A stretch of DNA of 64,000 nucleotides from Seohaeicola saemankumensis. Lineage in GTDB: Bacteria > Pseudomonadota > Alphaproteobacteria > Rhodobacterales > Rhodobacteraceae. Below are positions 50,796-58,985 of the stretch, piece after piece. The notes below the pieces were generated by a model, which saw only the letters and a list, made by a program, of their open reading frames with translations, made no database searches and was not told where the DNA came from. Where the stretch lies: positions 124,001 through 188,000 of the forward strand of contig NZ_JAIUZI010000005.1 of the NCBI RefSeq assembly GCF_020171285.1, written 5' to 3'. Within the stretch, counting starts at the first letter, position 1. Every line of letters begins with the position of its first letter. Made by a program: the position numbers and the translations under genes.

Positions 50796-51955
50796 TCATT
50801 TTTTGGATGGCATTGCTTTCCCTAACGGCAATCGGCTTTTTGCTTTGGCCACTCGCGTCGCGACAAAGCTCAACTGCGCCGGTTGTGGTTGATCAGGCAA
50901 CTCCGGCGGTTCTTCTCGACCAGTTGGACGAGGTGGCGCGCGATCTGGACCGCAGCTTGATCTCCGCCGAGGAAGCCAACGCAGCGAGGGTCGAAATCAA
51001 GCGTCGTATCCTAGCCGCGGCGCGTCGGGCCGGGCCGGCAGCCAGAGTGGCGTCAGACTCCGGTCGATCCGCACTGTTCGTGGCAGCCATATTCGTGCCG
51101 GCGCTTGCGGCTCTCTACTATCTGCAAATGGGAGCGCCTGAGATTTCCAGCCTCGCATATGCAGATCGGCAAGAGGAACGCGCCGAGCAGGAAAGGATAT
51201 CGGACCTCACGAACCGGCTTTATGCGCGCCTGACCTCGGAACCTGATGGCGGTGTATCGGAAGGCTGGATGCTGTTGGGACAGACCTATTACCGGATGCA
51301 GGAGTTTGAAAAGGCTGTCACCGCCTTTGAGGTTGTTGCCGAAAGACCCGACGCGACATCAACAACCTTTTCTATGCTTGCAGAAGCGCAGATCGGAGCA
51401 GACAACGGCATTGTCACGCCGCGCAGCGAGGCGGCGATCAACAAGGCGTTTGAGCTGGACCCTAGAAACCCGGCTGCGGTGTTCTATCGCGCGCTCGCGA
51501 TGGAACAGCGCGGCGAGGAAGGCGAAGCGCATGACCTGCTTGTCGCTTTCCTTGGCGATGCGGAAAGTTTCGCGCCGTGGATGGAGCCCTTTGTTGCAAA
51601 GGCCAATCGGATTGGTCAGCAGCTGGGCCGCAATCCGGTGTCGTTGACCGAGTTTGCACCCATGGCATCGAATCCGGGTCCAAACGCCGCAGACGTTGCC
51701 GCCGCAGGTGAAATGAGCGAGCAGGATCGCAGCGAATTCATCCGTTCAATGGTTGACCGACTGGCCGCGCGACTGGAAGATGAGCCGGATGATTTGGACG
51801 GTTGGTTGCGATTGGCCAATGCCTATCGAGTGCTTGGCGAGACAGAAAAGGCGCGCGACGCGCTGGAAACGGCCGTTCCTTTGTTGGACGGCCTCGACCC
51901 GAATGATCCAAGGCGCATGCAGGCGCAGTCTGCGTTTGCCGACTTGACTGAGTGA
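50792..51955 (+). CDS. ccmI: cytochrome c maturation protein CcmI with TPR repeats
   Basis: This 387-residue protein has two N-terminal membrane helices (about 3-20 and 95-112) separated by a coiled stretch (LDEVARDLDRSLISAEEANA). Periplasmic TPR-like repeats follow: GWMLLGQTYYRMQEFEKAVT, AFELDPRNPAAVFYRALAME and GWLRLANAYRVLGETEKARD. CcmI chaperones apocytochromes to CcmFH. ATG 50792 overlaps the ccmH stop. Confidence 0.88.
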   Translation: MIIFWMALLSLTAIGFLLWPLASRQSSTAPVVVDQATPAVLLDQLDEVARDLDRSLISAEEANAARVEIKRRILAAARRAGPAARVASDSGRSALFVAAIFVPALAALYYLQMGAPEISSLAYADRQEERAEQERISDLTNRLYARLTSEPDGGVSEGWMLLGQTYYRMQEFEKAVTAFEVVAERPDATSTTFSMLAEAQIGADNGIVTPRSEAAINKAFELDPRNPAAVFYRALAMEQRGEEGEAHDLLVAFLGDAESFAPWMEPFVAKANRIGQQLGRNPVSLTEFAPMASNPGPNAADVAAAGEMSEQDRSEFIRSMVDRLAARLEDEPDDLDGWLRLANAYRVLGETEKARDALETAVPLLDGLDPNDPRRMQAQSAFADLTE

Positions 51956-51999
51956 GAGACAGATGTCGACGGGGACCGTCCCCGGCTGGCAGCATCGAA

Positions 52000-52299
52000 A
52001 TGAGAAGGGGTCGTTTGTTGCCAAGAAATCGTGTCTTGATAGCGGGTTTCATACCGATATTGCTCGCCGCTTGCGCCCAGACGCCCGGGAGCGCGCGGCT
52101 CGATTCTTCCGGTAACTTCGTTGAATTGCCCGATAACATCCGAGCAATCGCCGCTCCTCATCAGGATCTGACCGCGGTGCGGATCGACCCGGCTGACGGC
52201 TGTTACAACTACCGTCACGACGGTCCGGTCGAGGTCACCTATATTCCGCTGCGCTCGGTAAATGGCAATCCGATCTGCTCTCGTGCGCCGAAGTCATAG
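52000..52299 (+). CDS. small lipoprotein of unknown function
   Basis: This 99-residue protein starts at ATG 52000. It has a basic N-terminus, a hydrophobic segment and a lipobox (IPILLAACAQ, Cys near residue 25). A longer frame from GTG 51952, overlapping the ccmI stop, is possible but would bury the signal. The mature part has two further Cys (DGCYNY and NPICSRAP) that may form a disulfide. Family unknown; position after ccmI suggests periplasmic redox or copper work. Confidence 0.6.
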   Translation: MRRGRLLPRNRVLIAGFIPILLAACAQTPGSARLDSSGNFVELPDNIRAIAAPHQDLTAVRIDPADGCYNYRHDGPVEVTYIPLRSVNGNPICSRAPKS

Positions 52300-52327
52300 G
52301 AACTTGGATTGAGCACTTTTGGGCGCC

Positions 52328-52993
52328 TCAGCTCGAGGCGGAAATACGCTCCTCAGGAGGATGCAGATACGCCGTGGCGCCGGTTTCGACTTGATCGTAA
52401 AGACCGTTGATATGTGCCATGACCATACGCACGCACCCAGAGCTTGCTCGACCGCCGATGGATTGTGGGACAGGGGAGCCGTGAATCCTCAGATACGTGT
52501 CACGGTTGCCGACGTAGAGATAAAAGGCGCGCGAACCCAGGGGGTTCTTGGGACCAGCGTCCATGCCATTCCGGAAAGGCCCGTAGACATCGGGTTCACG
52601 CGCGATCATAGCCGCCGTCGGCGTCCATGTCGGCCATTTCCGTTTGCGACGGATAGTGTAGGTGCCGGGCTCGTAAAGGTTACCTTTCGCGATGGCAACA
52701 CCATATCGCATCGCAACTCCGCCCTCCTGAATGTGGTAGAGATAGCGGGCCACCGCATCGACGTGGATGTCTCCTGGCGTCAGGCCGGATTTTGTCTCGA
52801 CGAGTTGCGGCAGATATCGGCCGTTCAGCCCCCAGGGATTGCTGGTTGCGGGGTCGTAGTCCTCGGGAGTGACTTGTGCATCCCAGCGATCCCAACTCGA
52901 CCTGTCCGACACAGGAGCGGCGTGCAACGGAGCGCTCATCGGTGTTGAAAAGAAAGCCAATGTGCCTGTAAAAAAATGTCGGCGTGTCAGCAT
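52328..52993 (-). CDS. L,D-transpeptidase (YkuD family)
   Basis: This 221-residue exported enzyme has an N-terminal signal with paired Arg (TRRHFFTGTLAFFSTPMS). The catalytic motif is complete, with His171 in RIHGSPVP and Cys187 in SSGCVRM. Such enzymes crosslink peptidoglycan or anchor lipoproteins to it. It lies on the minus strand after the ScsB-like gene. Copper is known to inhibit L,D-transpeptidases, so placement in a copper island may not be random. Confidence 0.88.
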   Translation of the reverse strand: MLTRRHFFTGTLAFFSTPMSAPLHAAPVSDRSSWDRWDAQVTPEDYDPATSNPWGLNGRYLPQLVETKSGLTPGDIHVDAVARYLYHIQEGGVAMRYGVAIAKGNLYEPGTYTIRRKRKWPTWTPTAAMIAREPDVYGPFRNGMDAGPKNPLGSRAFYLYVGNRDTYLRIHGSPVPQSIGGRASSGCVRMVMAHINGLYDQVETGATAYLHPPEERISASS

Positions 52994-53039
52994 TCTCCGT
53001 TTCTCCTGTTCTTTGCCCGCTGTTCCAGAATCTAATCTC

Positions 53040-55187
53040 CTATTGGTTCAACACAAGCGAACCTGTGACTTCGACCGATCCTCGGGCCGCGTCGATCGCA
53101 TCCATGAGCACTGTGGGTGATAGAACCTCAGAGAGCAGGATCCCGTCGGGTGCCGAAGGTCCGAACACAGCGTTGAACGGAATGCCGAAACGATTGTTTG
53201 CCTCGAGGAACTGCGAGATCCGCGCGTCTGGTCGGGTCCAGTCCGCCTGCATTGCCACGACTTGATCCGGGTTTTGCAGGATTGACAGAACGGGATCACG
53301 TTCGAGCACCAATGATTTGTTCGCCTTGCACGTCAGGCACCAATCTGCGGTCACGTCGAGGAAAACCACTTCTCCACGTGATACGCGCCGGGCGATCTCA
53401 CCGCGGTCAAAGGGGACCCAGGGGATGGTTTCCGCGATGTTTGATTCAACATTTTCGGACGTCCGTTCAGCGAATAGCTGGGCCGTCAGAACGGGAAGGA
53501 TGATCAGCACCGCAATTGCCGCAGACCGTTGGCCTGTGGCTCCGACTTCGGGAAAGCTGAGAACAAGCACCAGACCTAACGACATGACCACCACCGCTAT
53601 GGTCGCCTCTGCGCCTGCGACCGAGGTCATGACCCAAACCAGCCAGGTCGCAGTTCCCAAAAGGAGCAGGCCCAAAACCGTCTTGACCCAGATCATCCAA
53701 CGGCCAGGTCGCGGCAGAACTCGGACAAAGCCGGGGAAGGTCGCAACCAGCAGATAAGGCATCGCCAGCCCGAGCCCGAGCGCGGTGAATATGACAAGGA
53801 TATCGACTCCGCGACCTGTAAGCGCAAATGCAATGGCCGTTCCCAGAAAGGGAGCCGAGCACGGGGTAGCAAGAACGGCTCCCATGAAACCGGTCGCAAA
53901 ATCGGCGCCATGGTTGGACGTTTTGCCAGGATTCTGAACCGCCAACCGCCTTTGCACGACGTTGGGCAGGCGGAACTCAAACAAACCAAAGAGGTTTGCA
54001 CAGAACACCACCAAGACCAGCGCCATGATCGCCAAGAATACCGGGTTCTGAAACTGCAATCCCCAGCCAACTGCGTAGCCGAGTTGCTTTAGCGCAAACA
54101 GCGCGGCCGCCAGCAACCACATGAACAACATCACGCCGCCCGCCGCAAATAGAAATCCGGCGCGGGTGGCGACAGTGCTTCGGTCTTTCGCCTTTATTGC
54201 GGAGGAGAGTTTGAAGGATAGAACCGGCAGGACACATGGCATCACATTGAGTATCAATCCGCCCAGAAATGCCAAGAGCGCGATCCAGGCGACGTGACCT
54301 ATACCTGGAACTATCTGGGCAACTGTGAATGGCGGCGGCGGCGGTGTGTCGACAAGGGCCGGGGTCAGTGTCGCGGCAGGTGCCGCACCATCGGTGACCG
54401 TCACAACGGGGTCATGATAGAGACTTTCATCGCTACGCAGAATCGGCACTTGGGCCCACAGCAGTTTGCCCCCTCGTCCAAGGCGGATATCCGGCTTCCC
54501 AAGCGCGGTTCCCTGGCCGAGCTCGGCAAAGATGTCCGGCGCTTCAAAACCGGCGGTACTTTCCAGAGTAACGGTCAGGTTCTGCCGATCACCGTCCACA
54601 TGCGCGCGACCCGAAATGATGCCGGCACGATCCGGGCTGACCGGAACGCGATCTGCGAACTCGCTGATTTTCTCTGCGGCGGCGGCATCCACGCCAGAGC
54701 CGGCCGGTAAGGTCAGCACAAGGCCGAACTCCTGTGGCACGCAGATATCTGAACAGACCAACAGATTGACCGACGCTTGCAGGCTGGTTGCCTGGCCGGG
54801 ATTTTTCAGCGCGACCTTAAGCGGAAAAACCACCTCACCGAGATAACCAAAATTCTCGATTCCGAAGGCAGCAAACCGTTCCGGTGCCGGCCACAACATT
54901 TCGATATCCGTGACATTTTCCGACCCCGACCAGTCGATCTGTGGTGGAATGCCAACTTCCCCGGGCGATCGCCAGTAGGTTTTCCACCCCTCTCCCAGTT
55001 CAAGTGACATGCCGGCCGACAGGGTTTCCCCACCTGGCGGGACACCATCTTGCACCGACAGCAGCACAGCGTTCACTGGATTCGAGCGAAACGCGTCCGA
55101 GGATGCCGCGTGGGCGAATTGGACCGGTCCCAGAAGAACCAGGATCAGGAAAAATGGTGCAGACAAACGCTCGAGGGCCTGCAACAT
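53040..55187 (-). CDS. ScsB/DsbD-like membrane thiol:disulfide reductase
   Basis: This 715-residue protein from ATG 55187 has a signal peptide (FFLILVLLGPVQFAHA) and a long periplasmic N-terminal domain with a CSDIC pair near residue 148. Eight membrane helices follow, with the redox Cys in MPCVLPVLSFKL and in ATPCSAPFLG. The C-terminal thioredoxin domain has ADWCLTCKANKS. It moves electrons from cytoplasmic thioredoxin to periplasmic partners. An ATG at 55241 overlapping the gene before it (ATGA) is an alternative start. ScsB and ScsC-like proteins protect periplasmic thiols from copper. Confidence 0.9.
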   Translation of the reverse strand: MLQALERLSAPFFLILVLLGPVQFAHAASSDAFRSNPVNAVLLSVQDGVPPGGETLSAGMSLELGEGWKTYWRSPGEVGIPPQIDWSGSENVTDIEMLWPAPERFAAFGIENFGYLGEVVFPLKVALKNPGQATSLQASVNLLVCSDICVPQEFGLVLTLPAGSGVDAAAAEKISEFADRVPVSPDRAGIISGRAHVDGDRQNLTVTLESTAGFEAPDIFAELGQGTALGKPDIRLGRGGKLLWAQVPILRSDESLYHDPVVTVTDGAAPAATLTPALVDTPPPPPFTVAQIVPGIGHVAWIALLAFLGGLILNVMPCVLPVLSFKLSSAIKAKDRSTVATRAGFLFAAGGVMLFMWLLAAALFALKQLGYAVGWGLQFQNPVFLAIMALVLVVFCANLFGLFEFRLPNVVQRRLAVQNPGKTSNHGADFATGFMGAVLATPCSAPFLGTAIAFALTGRGVDILVIFTALGLGLAMPYLLVATFPGFVRVLPRPGRWMIWVKTVLGLLLLGTATWLVWVMTSVAGAEATIAVVVMSLGLVLVLSFPEVGATGQRSAAIAVLIILPVLTAQLFAERTSENVESNIAETIPWVPFDRGEIARRVSRGEVVFLDVTADWCLTCKANKSLVLERDPVLSILQNPDQVVAMQADWTRPDARISQFLEANNRFGIPFNAVFGPSAPDGILLSEVLSPTVLMDAIDAARGSVEVTGSLVLNQ

Positions 55188-55237
55188 ATTTTGCGGCTTC
55201 CGTTCCTTTCGCCGCCTTTGGCACGTGACTCCTGATC

Positions 55238-55474
55238 TCATGTGCCCTTCCCCATTACGACAAACCCTTTTCGACCATCGTCACAAGCGAGCGACCGGAC
55301 GTTGCGTGTTTCGTCTTGAACAAGCCGGCACCCTTTTGGGAGCGTAATGGTCAGATTGGGGGAGACCGATTGCCCGACGACAGGTTTGTCACACTGTCTG
55401 GGTGTCGTCGTGCAGGCCTGCAATAAAGTCACGGCCAACACCGCTCCTAGCCAAACCCATCGAGTGCTGCTCAC
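55238..55474 (-). CDS. small lipoprotein in the ScsB operon
   Basis: This 78-residue protein has a short signal and a lipobox (AVTLLQACTT, Cys near residue 21). The mature part carries three further Cys (RQCDKPV, KGCRLVQ, LACDDG). It overlaps both neighbours (ATGA-type), so it is cotranslated with the ScsB-like reductase. A substrate or partner of that reductase is possible. Family not recognised. Confidence 0.65.
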   Translation of the reverse strand: MSSTRWVWLGAVLAVTLLQACTTTPRQCDKPVVGQSVSPNLTITLPKGCRLVQDETRNVRSLACDDGRKGFVVMGKGT

Positions 55475-55803
55475 CTGCGTTTGATGGCCGGCACATGCAT
55501 TTCCGCAACAGGGACCGTCGCCCGCAGTTCCTCTTTCGAGAAATCGGGCGCCTCGGTCGTTGTTTTGTCACCATGGCAGCCTTTGCCCATCATCTTGTGC
55601 AATACGACATGACCGCCGACACACAGTAGCAAGGGCGCAAGCGTCGATAGGCTGAGACTGTCGAGGCCAAAGCCCGCTCCCGAAAAAACAACCACCGCGA
55701 TTGGCATCACCATGACCGCACAGCACGCCAACATCGCCAAGTGCAACCCGCCAAAACGCGAGTTGCCCTCAGCTGGTTTTTCCTCATTCTTCTGACCGGC
55801 CAT
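55471..55803 (-). CDS. small membrane protein of the MerR-type-regulated operon (DUF2933-like)
   Basis: This 110-residue protein starts at ATG 55803; ATG 55830 is an alternative. It has a charged N-terminus, two hydrophobic segments (LHLAMLACCAVMVMPIAVVV and LSLSTLAPLLLCVGGHVVLH) and then HKMMGKGCHGD. That His/Met/Cys cluster after a membrane helix resembles DUF2933-type small proteins of copper clusters. It is the first gene behind a MerR-type promoter. The metal-binding role is inferred from residues and context. Confidence 0.65.
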   Translation of the reverse strand: MAGQKNEEKPAEGNSRFGGLHLAMLACCAVMVMPIAVVVFSGAGFGLDSLSLSTLAPLLLCVGGHVVLHKMMGKGCHGDKTTTEAPDFSKEELRATVPVAEMHVPAIKRR

Positions 55804-55842
55804 ATCTCGCCTCGATTCCCAAAACTTCATCGATCGATGGCG

Positions 55843-55873
55843 ACTATGGCACTCTCCCGTATGTGAAGGTCAA
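55843..55873 (-). promoter_or_regulatory. MerR-family promoter with 19-base spacer for the ScsB operon
   Basis: On the minus strand TTGACC (55873-55868) and CATAGT (55848-55843) are exactly 19 bases apart, the long spacer typical of MerR-family promoters. The spacer holds a partial dyad, ACCTTC then GAGAGT, near the CueR/HmrR consensus. It lies 40 bases before ATG 55803. Confidence 0.8.
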
Positions 55874-55962
55874 GCTTACATTTCGATACAAATAATAGTG
55901 CGCCTCGACGTTGTCCGCCCAATTTTTTTAGGCCAGATTCATCCGAGAGTTCATTACGTAAA

Positions 55963-56562
55963 ATGATCAATGAACGGGCAGGGATCTTGAGGCGTTTTTC
56001 ATTGTACCGGCGCGCTTTTGTTTGCGGAGTTACAACCTTCTTGGCTGCACCGCCAGTGCTTCGTGCTCAACAGTTGGGCAGTGCCGAGCAGGAGTCTTCG
56101 AAACGAAACCTTTCCTCCTTTGCAGTTCATGACTGGCGTGACCACTTCGATGCGCTGGGCAAGGGTATCCTTCTGTCCGACACGTCTCGTCGCGTGCTGC
56201 AGCACTGGACGGCCGACGGCGAGATGCGGGTTTACCCGACCTCGGTGCCGCTGACCGATGAACTGACGCGCCGGGGCTATACGGAAGTCGTGGAAAAACG
56301 GGCCAACCCGGGATGGGCGCCGACCCCGTCAATGCGCGACCGCAACCCTGAATGGCCCGCATTCATCAAGGGTGGAGACCCGAACAATCCACTGGGCACC
56401 CGGGCCTTGTATCTTTCCTGGCAGTACTACCGGATTCACGGCACCCAAGACACGCGCAAGATCGGGCGCCGATCGTCAAACGGCTGTATCGGGCTCTATA
56501 ATGAACAGATCGAGGAAGTTTTTGAACGGACACCGATCGGAACACAGGTAAAACTGATCTGA
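55963..56562 (+). CDS. second L,D-transpeptidase (YkuD family)
   Basis: This 199-residue exported enzyme has a hydrophobic segment near residues 18-35. The YkuD motif has His159 in YRIHGTQD and Cys175 in RRSSNGCIGLYN. It differs from the first transpeptidase in its N-terminal half. It heads the rightward cytochrome and oxidase operon and is divergent from the ScsB operon. A wall-repair function under copper stress is a reasonable inference. Confidence 0.85.
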   Translation: MINERAGILRRFSLYRRAFVCGVTTFLAAPPVLRAQQLGSAEQESSKRNLSSFAVHDWRDHFDALGKGILLSDTSRRVLQHWTADGEMRVYPTSVPLTDELTRRGYTEVVEKRANPGWAPTPSMRDRNPEWPAFIKGGDPNNPLGTRALYLSWQYYRIHGTQDTRKIGRRSSNGCIGLYNEQIEEVFERTPIGTQVKLI

Positions 56563-56595
56563 CGGTGGGCCGTCGGTGGAAAGGAAGCACGAAGA

Positions 56596-57054
56596 ATGAA
56601 TATCTGGGGTCTCGTGGTAGGGGGCGCGGTTGTCGCGGGTGTGGCGGTTGTTGGCTGGCAGGCGTTGCAGCCGGCGCCGGCACAGCAGGGGCATTCGATG
56701 GTTCCCCCCGATACAAGCAAGATTGCAATGGGCGATCCCATCGAGAATGTGCGCCTGCCCGGGCGGCTTTCCGAGAGCGCGACTTTGGGTAAACGGTTTT
56801 ACGAAAGCAAATGCTCGGCGTGCCACGGGGAAAATGCCGCCGGGCAAAACGGTGTTGCGCCGCCGCTTGTGCACAAGATCTACGAACCAAGCCACCACTC
56901 GGACGAGGCCTTTCAGCGAGCCGCGCAGGTCGGCGTACGCTCTCACCACTGGCGGTTTGGGGACATGCCGCCAGTTGAGGGACTGACGCGGGCGGATGTG
57001 AAGTACATCGTCGCCTATGTACGTGAACTTCAGCGCGAGAACGGAATCAACTGA
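56596..57054 (+). CDS. c-type cytochrome, monoheme
   Basis: This 152-residue protein has an N-terminal membrane anchor (LVVGGAVVAGVAVVGWQALQ). One heme site, SKCSACHGEN (Cys73, Cys76, His77), has a likely axial Met in GDMPPV near residue 123. It belongs to the class I cytochrome c group. It would carry electrons from periplasmic oxidation steps to the respiratory chain. AAAGGAAG lies upstream of ATG 56596, and its stop shares a base with the next gene. Confidence 0.88.
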   Translation: MNIWGLVVGGAVVAGVAVVGWQALQPAPAQQGHSMVPPDTSKIAMGDPIENVRLPGRLSESATLGKRFYESKCSACHGENAAGQNGVAPPLVHKIYEPSHHSDEAFQRAAQVGVRSHHWRFGDMPPVEGLTRADVKYIVAYVRELQRENGIN

Positions 57055-57404
57055 TGGCCGCTGGCCGCGTCCACAACATCGTGCGGATGCTGTTCGCTCT
57101 GGTTTTGGGCGGCTTTGTGGCGCTTGGTGCGCTGCCCGACTCCGTCTGGGACGGCATCGGCGGGGAACACGCGCGGGACCACGATCATTCAGATGGTTCT
57201 CATGCGCCGATCCTGGCCGCCCTGAACGATCTCGAGATCTGCCACGCTGGCCTGGATTGCATCACGGTTGCCATCGTCGAAAAAAGTCGGGTGCTTCCCG
57301 TTCCGAAACAGGCTTCGATGATCCTGTCGCAGAGGTTTGAGAGGCTCGAAAGGGACAGCTGGATGCCCCAGTTGGACGTGCCCCCGCCCCGTTTCCAATC
57401 CTGA
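57054..57404 (+). CDS. small exported His-rich protein, copper-island associated
   Basis: This 116-residue protein has an N-terminal membrane or signal segment (MLFALVLGGFVALGALP). A His/Asp-rich stretch (HARDHDHSDGSH, near 39-50) and two Cys (LEICHAGLDC) follow, then a tail ending in PPPR. The layout resembles DUF2946-like small copper proteins, and a similar gene occurs at 61278. Metal binding is likely from the residues but unproven. Confidence 0.6.
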   Translation: MAAGRVHNIVRMLFALVLGGFVALGALPDSVWDGIGGEHARDHDHSDGSHAPILAALNDLEICHAGLDCITVAIVEKSRVLPVPKQASMILSQRFERLERDSWMPQLDVPPPRFQS

Positions 57405-57442
57405 TCAATCGAAATGGACAAACACGATCAAGGATAGAAAAC

Positions 57443-58027
57443 ATGAAAACCACCTTTCTGATTTCGGCGCTGATTGCCGGGTCGACCGCCGTTGCGGCGT
57501 TGGCGCATGGCGGCGCCACCGGTATCGTCAAGAACCGGATGGATGCCATGTCCAACATGGGAAAAGTGATCAAGGCCGTGTCACCGATGATGCAAGGAAC
57601 CGCAGCCTACAACGCGGACAGCGTCAAGCGGGCAGCCGCGTTCTTCGCGCAGCACTCGGGCGAGGCGATGACCCGGATGTTTCCCGAAGGTTCGGGCGGC
57701 AAACCGTCCGAGGCCAGGGAGACGATCTGGAGCGACTGGGAAACCTTTGCTGGATTGGCGGCGCAGTTGGGCGTCGCGGCGCAGGGCCTGGCGGTGGCAG
57801 CCGACAACGGCCTGATGGGCGATGCTGCCGGGACGATGTCGTCTGATTCGATGATGGGTGGCGGTTCGACCATGATGGGCAGCGGCTCGGGGATGATGGG
57901 GGGCGGCATGATGGGCGGCCGCATGACCGTCGAGCAGATCGGCGCCATGCCCGCCGATGGAGCCTTCGCTATGGTCACCCAGACCTGTTCCGCCTGCCAC
58001 ACGAAGTTCCGGCTGGAAAGCAAGTAA
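57443..58027 (+). CDS. cytochrome c' (class II) with Met-rich insertion
   Basis: This 194-residue periplasmic protein has a signal peptide ending near residue 21. A four-helix cytochrome c' body carries the C-terminal heme motif QTCSACHTK (Cys182, Cys185, His186). Between helices 3 and 4, residues about 125-161 form a Met/Gly/Ser-rich loop with MMGG repeats, absent from ordinary cytochromes c'. The loop could bind copper(I) close to heme. Two bases separate its stop from the next ATG. Confidence 0.85.
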   Translation: MKTTFLISALIAGSTAVAALAHGGATGIVKNRMDAMSNMGKVIKAVSPMMQGTAAYNADSVKRAAAFFAQHSGEAMTRMFPEGSGGKPSEARETIWSDWETFAGLAAQLGVAAQGLAVAADNGLMGDAAGTMSSDSMMGGGSTMMGSGSGMMGGGMMGGRMTVEQIGAMPADGAFAMVTQTCSACHTKFRLESK

Positions 58028-58028
58028 C

Positions 58029-58928
58029 ATGCGCGGCATGTTCAAACTGGCACTTGGCGCGGCGGCATTCGTGGCCGCCGCGATCGGTGCCCTGATCCTG
58101 TGGCCGATAGGAAACGAGAACCGGCCCATTACCCTAGCTGGTGACGCGACAAGGGGCGCATATCTCGCGCGGGCCGGCGGCTGCATCGCTTGCCACACAG
58201 ATTTTGCCGCCGGGGGCGCACCGCTGGCCGGCGGCGTCAAGTTGGCAACCCCGTTCGGGACCCTCTATTCGCCAAATTTGACGACCGATCCCGAACATGG
58301 CATCGGCAGCTGGACGGTCGATCAGTTCGCGCGTGCTGTGCGGCAGGGGATTTCGCCTGAGGGAGCCCCCTATTACCCTGCGTTCACCTACCCGTTCTAT
58401 GCCAATTTCTCGGATCAGGACATTGCCGATCTCTGGGCGGCATTCCAGACGGTGCCCGCCGTCGCCGAACCATCGACGCCCCATAAAATGCTGTTTCCCT
58501 TCAATCAAAGGTGGGGACTGAAACTGTGGCGTGCGGCATTCCTGGAAAAGCCGCAATCGGAACCTGTGCCTGGAAATGACGCCGAGTGGAACAGGGGGCG
58601 CCAGATTGTCGGTGGCGCGGCCCATTGCGCGGCCTGTCATACGGGGCGAAACATCCTGGGAGCCCGAAAATCGGACACCCAGCACTTCAAGGGCAGCACA
58701 TCCCTGCCGGGCGGCGGAAAGGCTCCTGCCATCGACTTCGAGACCCTGCAAAAGCGCGGCTGGACGGTGGAAAACCTGGCGTTTGCACTGAAGACGGGGA
58801 TCAGGCCCGACGGTGACGCCTTTGGCGGTGCGATGGGCGAGGTCGTTTTGTACGGCACCCGTTTTCTGACCGCCGAAGACCGGCGCGCCATGGCCGTCTA
58901 CCTGATGGACGATCACAGCGGCGGCTAA
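58029..58928 (+). CDS. diheme c-type cytochrome
   Basis: This 299-residue protein has an N-terminal anchor (LALGAAAFVAAAIGALIL) and two heme sites, GGCIACHTD (Cys52, Cys55, His56) and AHCAACHTG near residue 200. The sequence around FGTLYSPNLTTDPEHGIGSW and AVRQGISPEGAPYYPAFTYP is typical of cytochrome subunits of periplasmic dehydrogenases. It probably takes electrons from an oxidase or dehydrogenase of the island. Confidence 0.88.
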   Translation: MRGMFKLALGAAAFVAAAIGALILWPIGNENRPITLAGDATRGAYLARAGGCIACHTDFAAGGAPLAGGVKLATPFGTLYSPNLTTDPEHGIGSWTVDQFARAVRQGISPEGAPYYPAFTYPFYANFSDQDIADLWAAFQTVPAVAEPSTPHKMLFPFNQRWGLKLWRAAFLEKPQSEPVPGNDAEWNRGRQIVGGAAHCAACHTGRNILGARKSDTQHFKGSTSLPGGGKAPAIDFETLQKRGWTVENLAFALKTGIRPDGDAFGGAMGEVVLYGTRFLTAEDRRAMAVYLMDDHSGG

Positions 58929-58941
58929 CATGCGAAACACT

Positions 58942-58965
58942 GGCCGGGGCGTCAACGCCCCGGCC
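58942..58965 (+). other. perfect GC hairpin between cytochrome and oxidase genes
   Basis: GGCCGGGGCG and CGCCCCGGCC form a 10-bp stem with a TCAA loop. No T run follows, so it probably protects or processes the mRNA, or tunes expression of the oxidase gene 20 bases downstream, rather than ending transcription. Confidence 0.6.
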
Positions 58966-58985
58966 CATGAAGGAGCCATTTGGCA

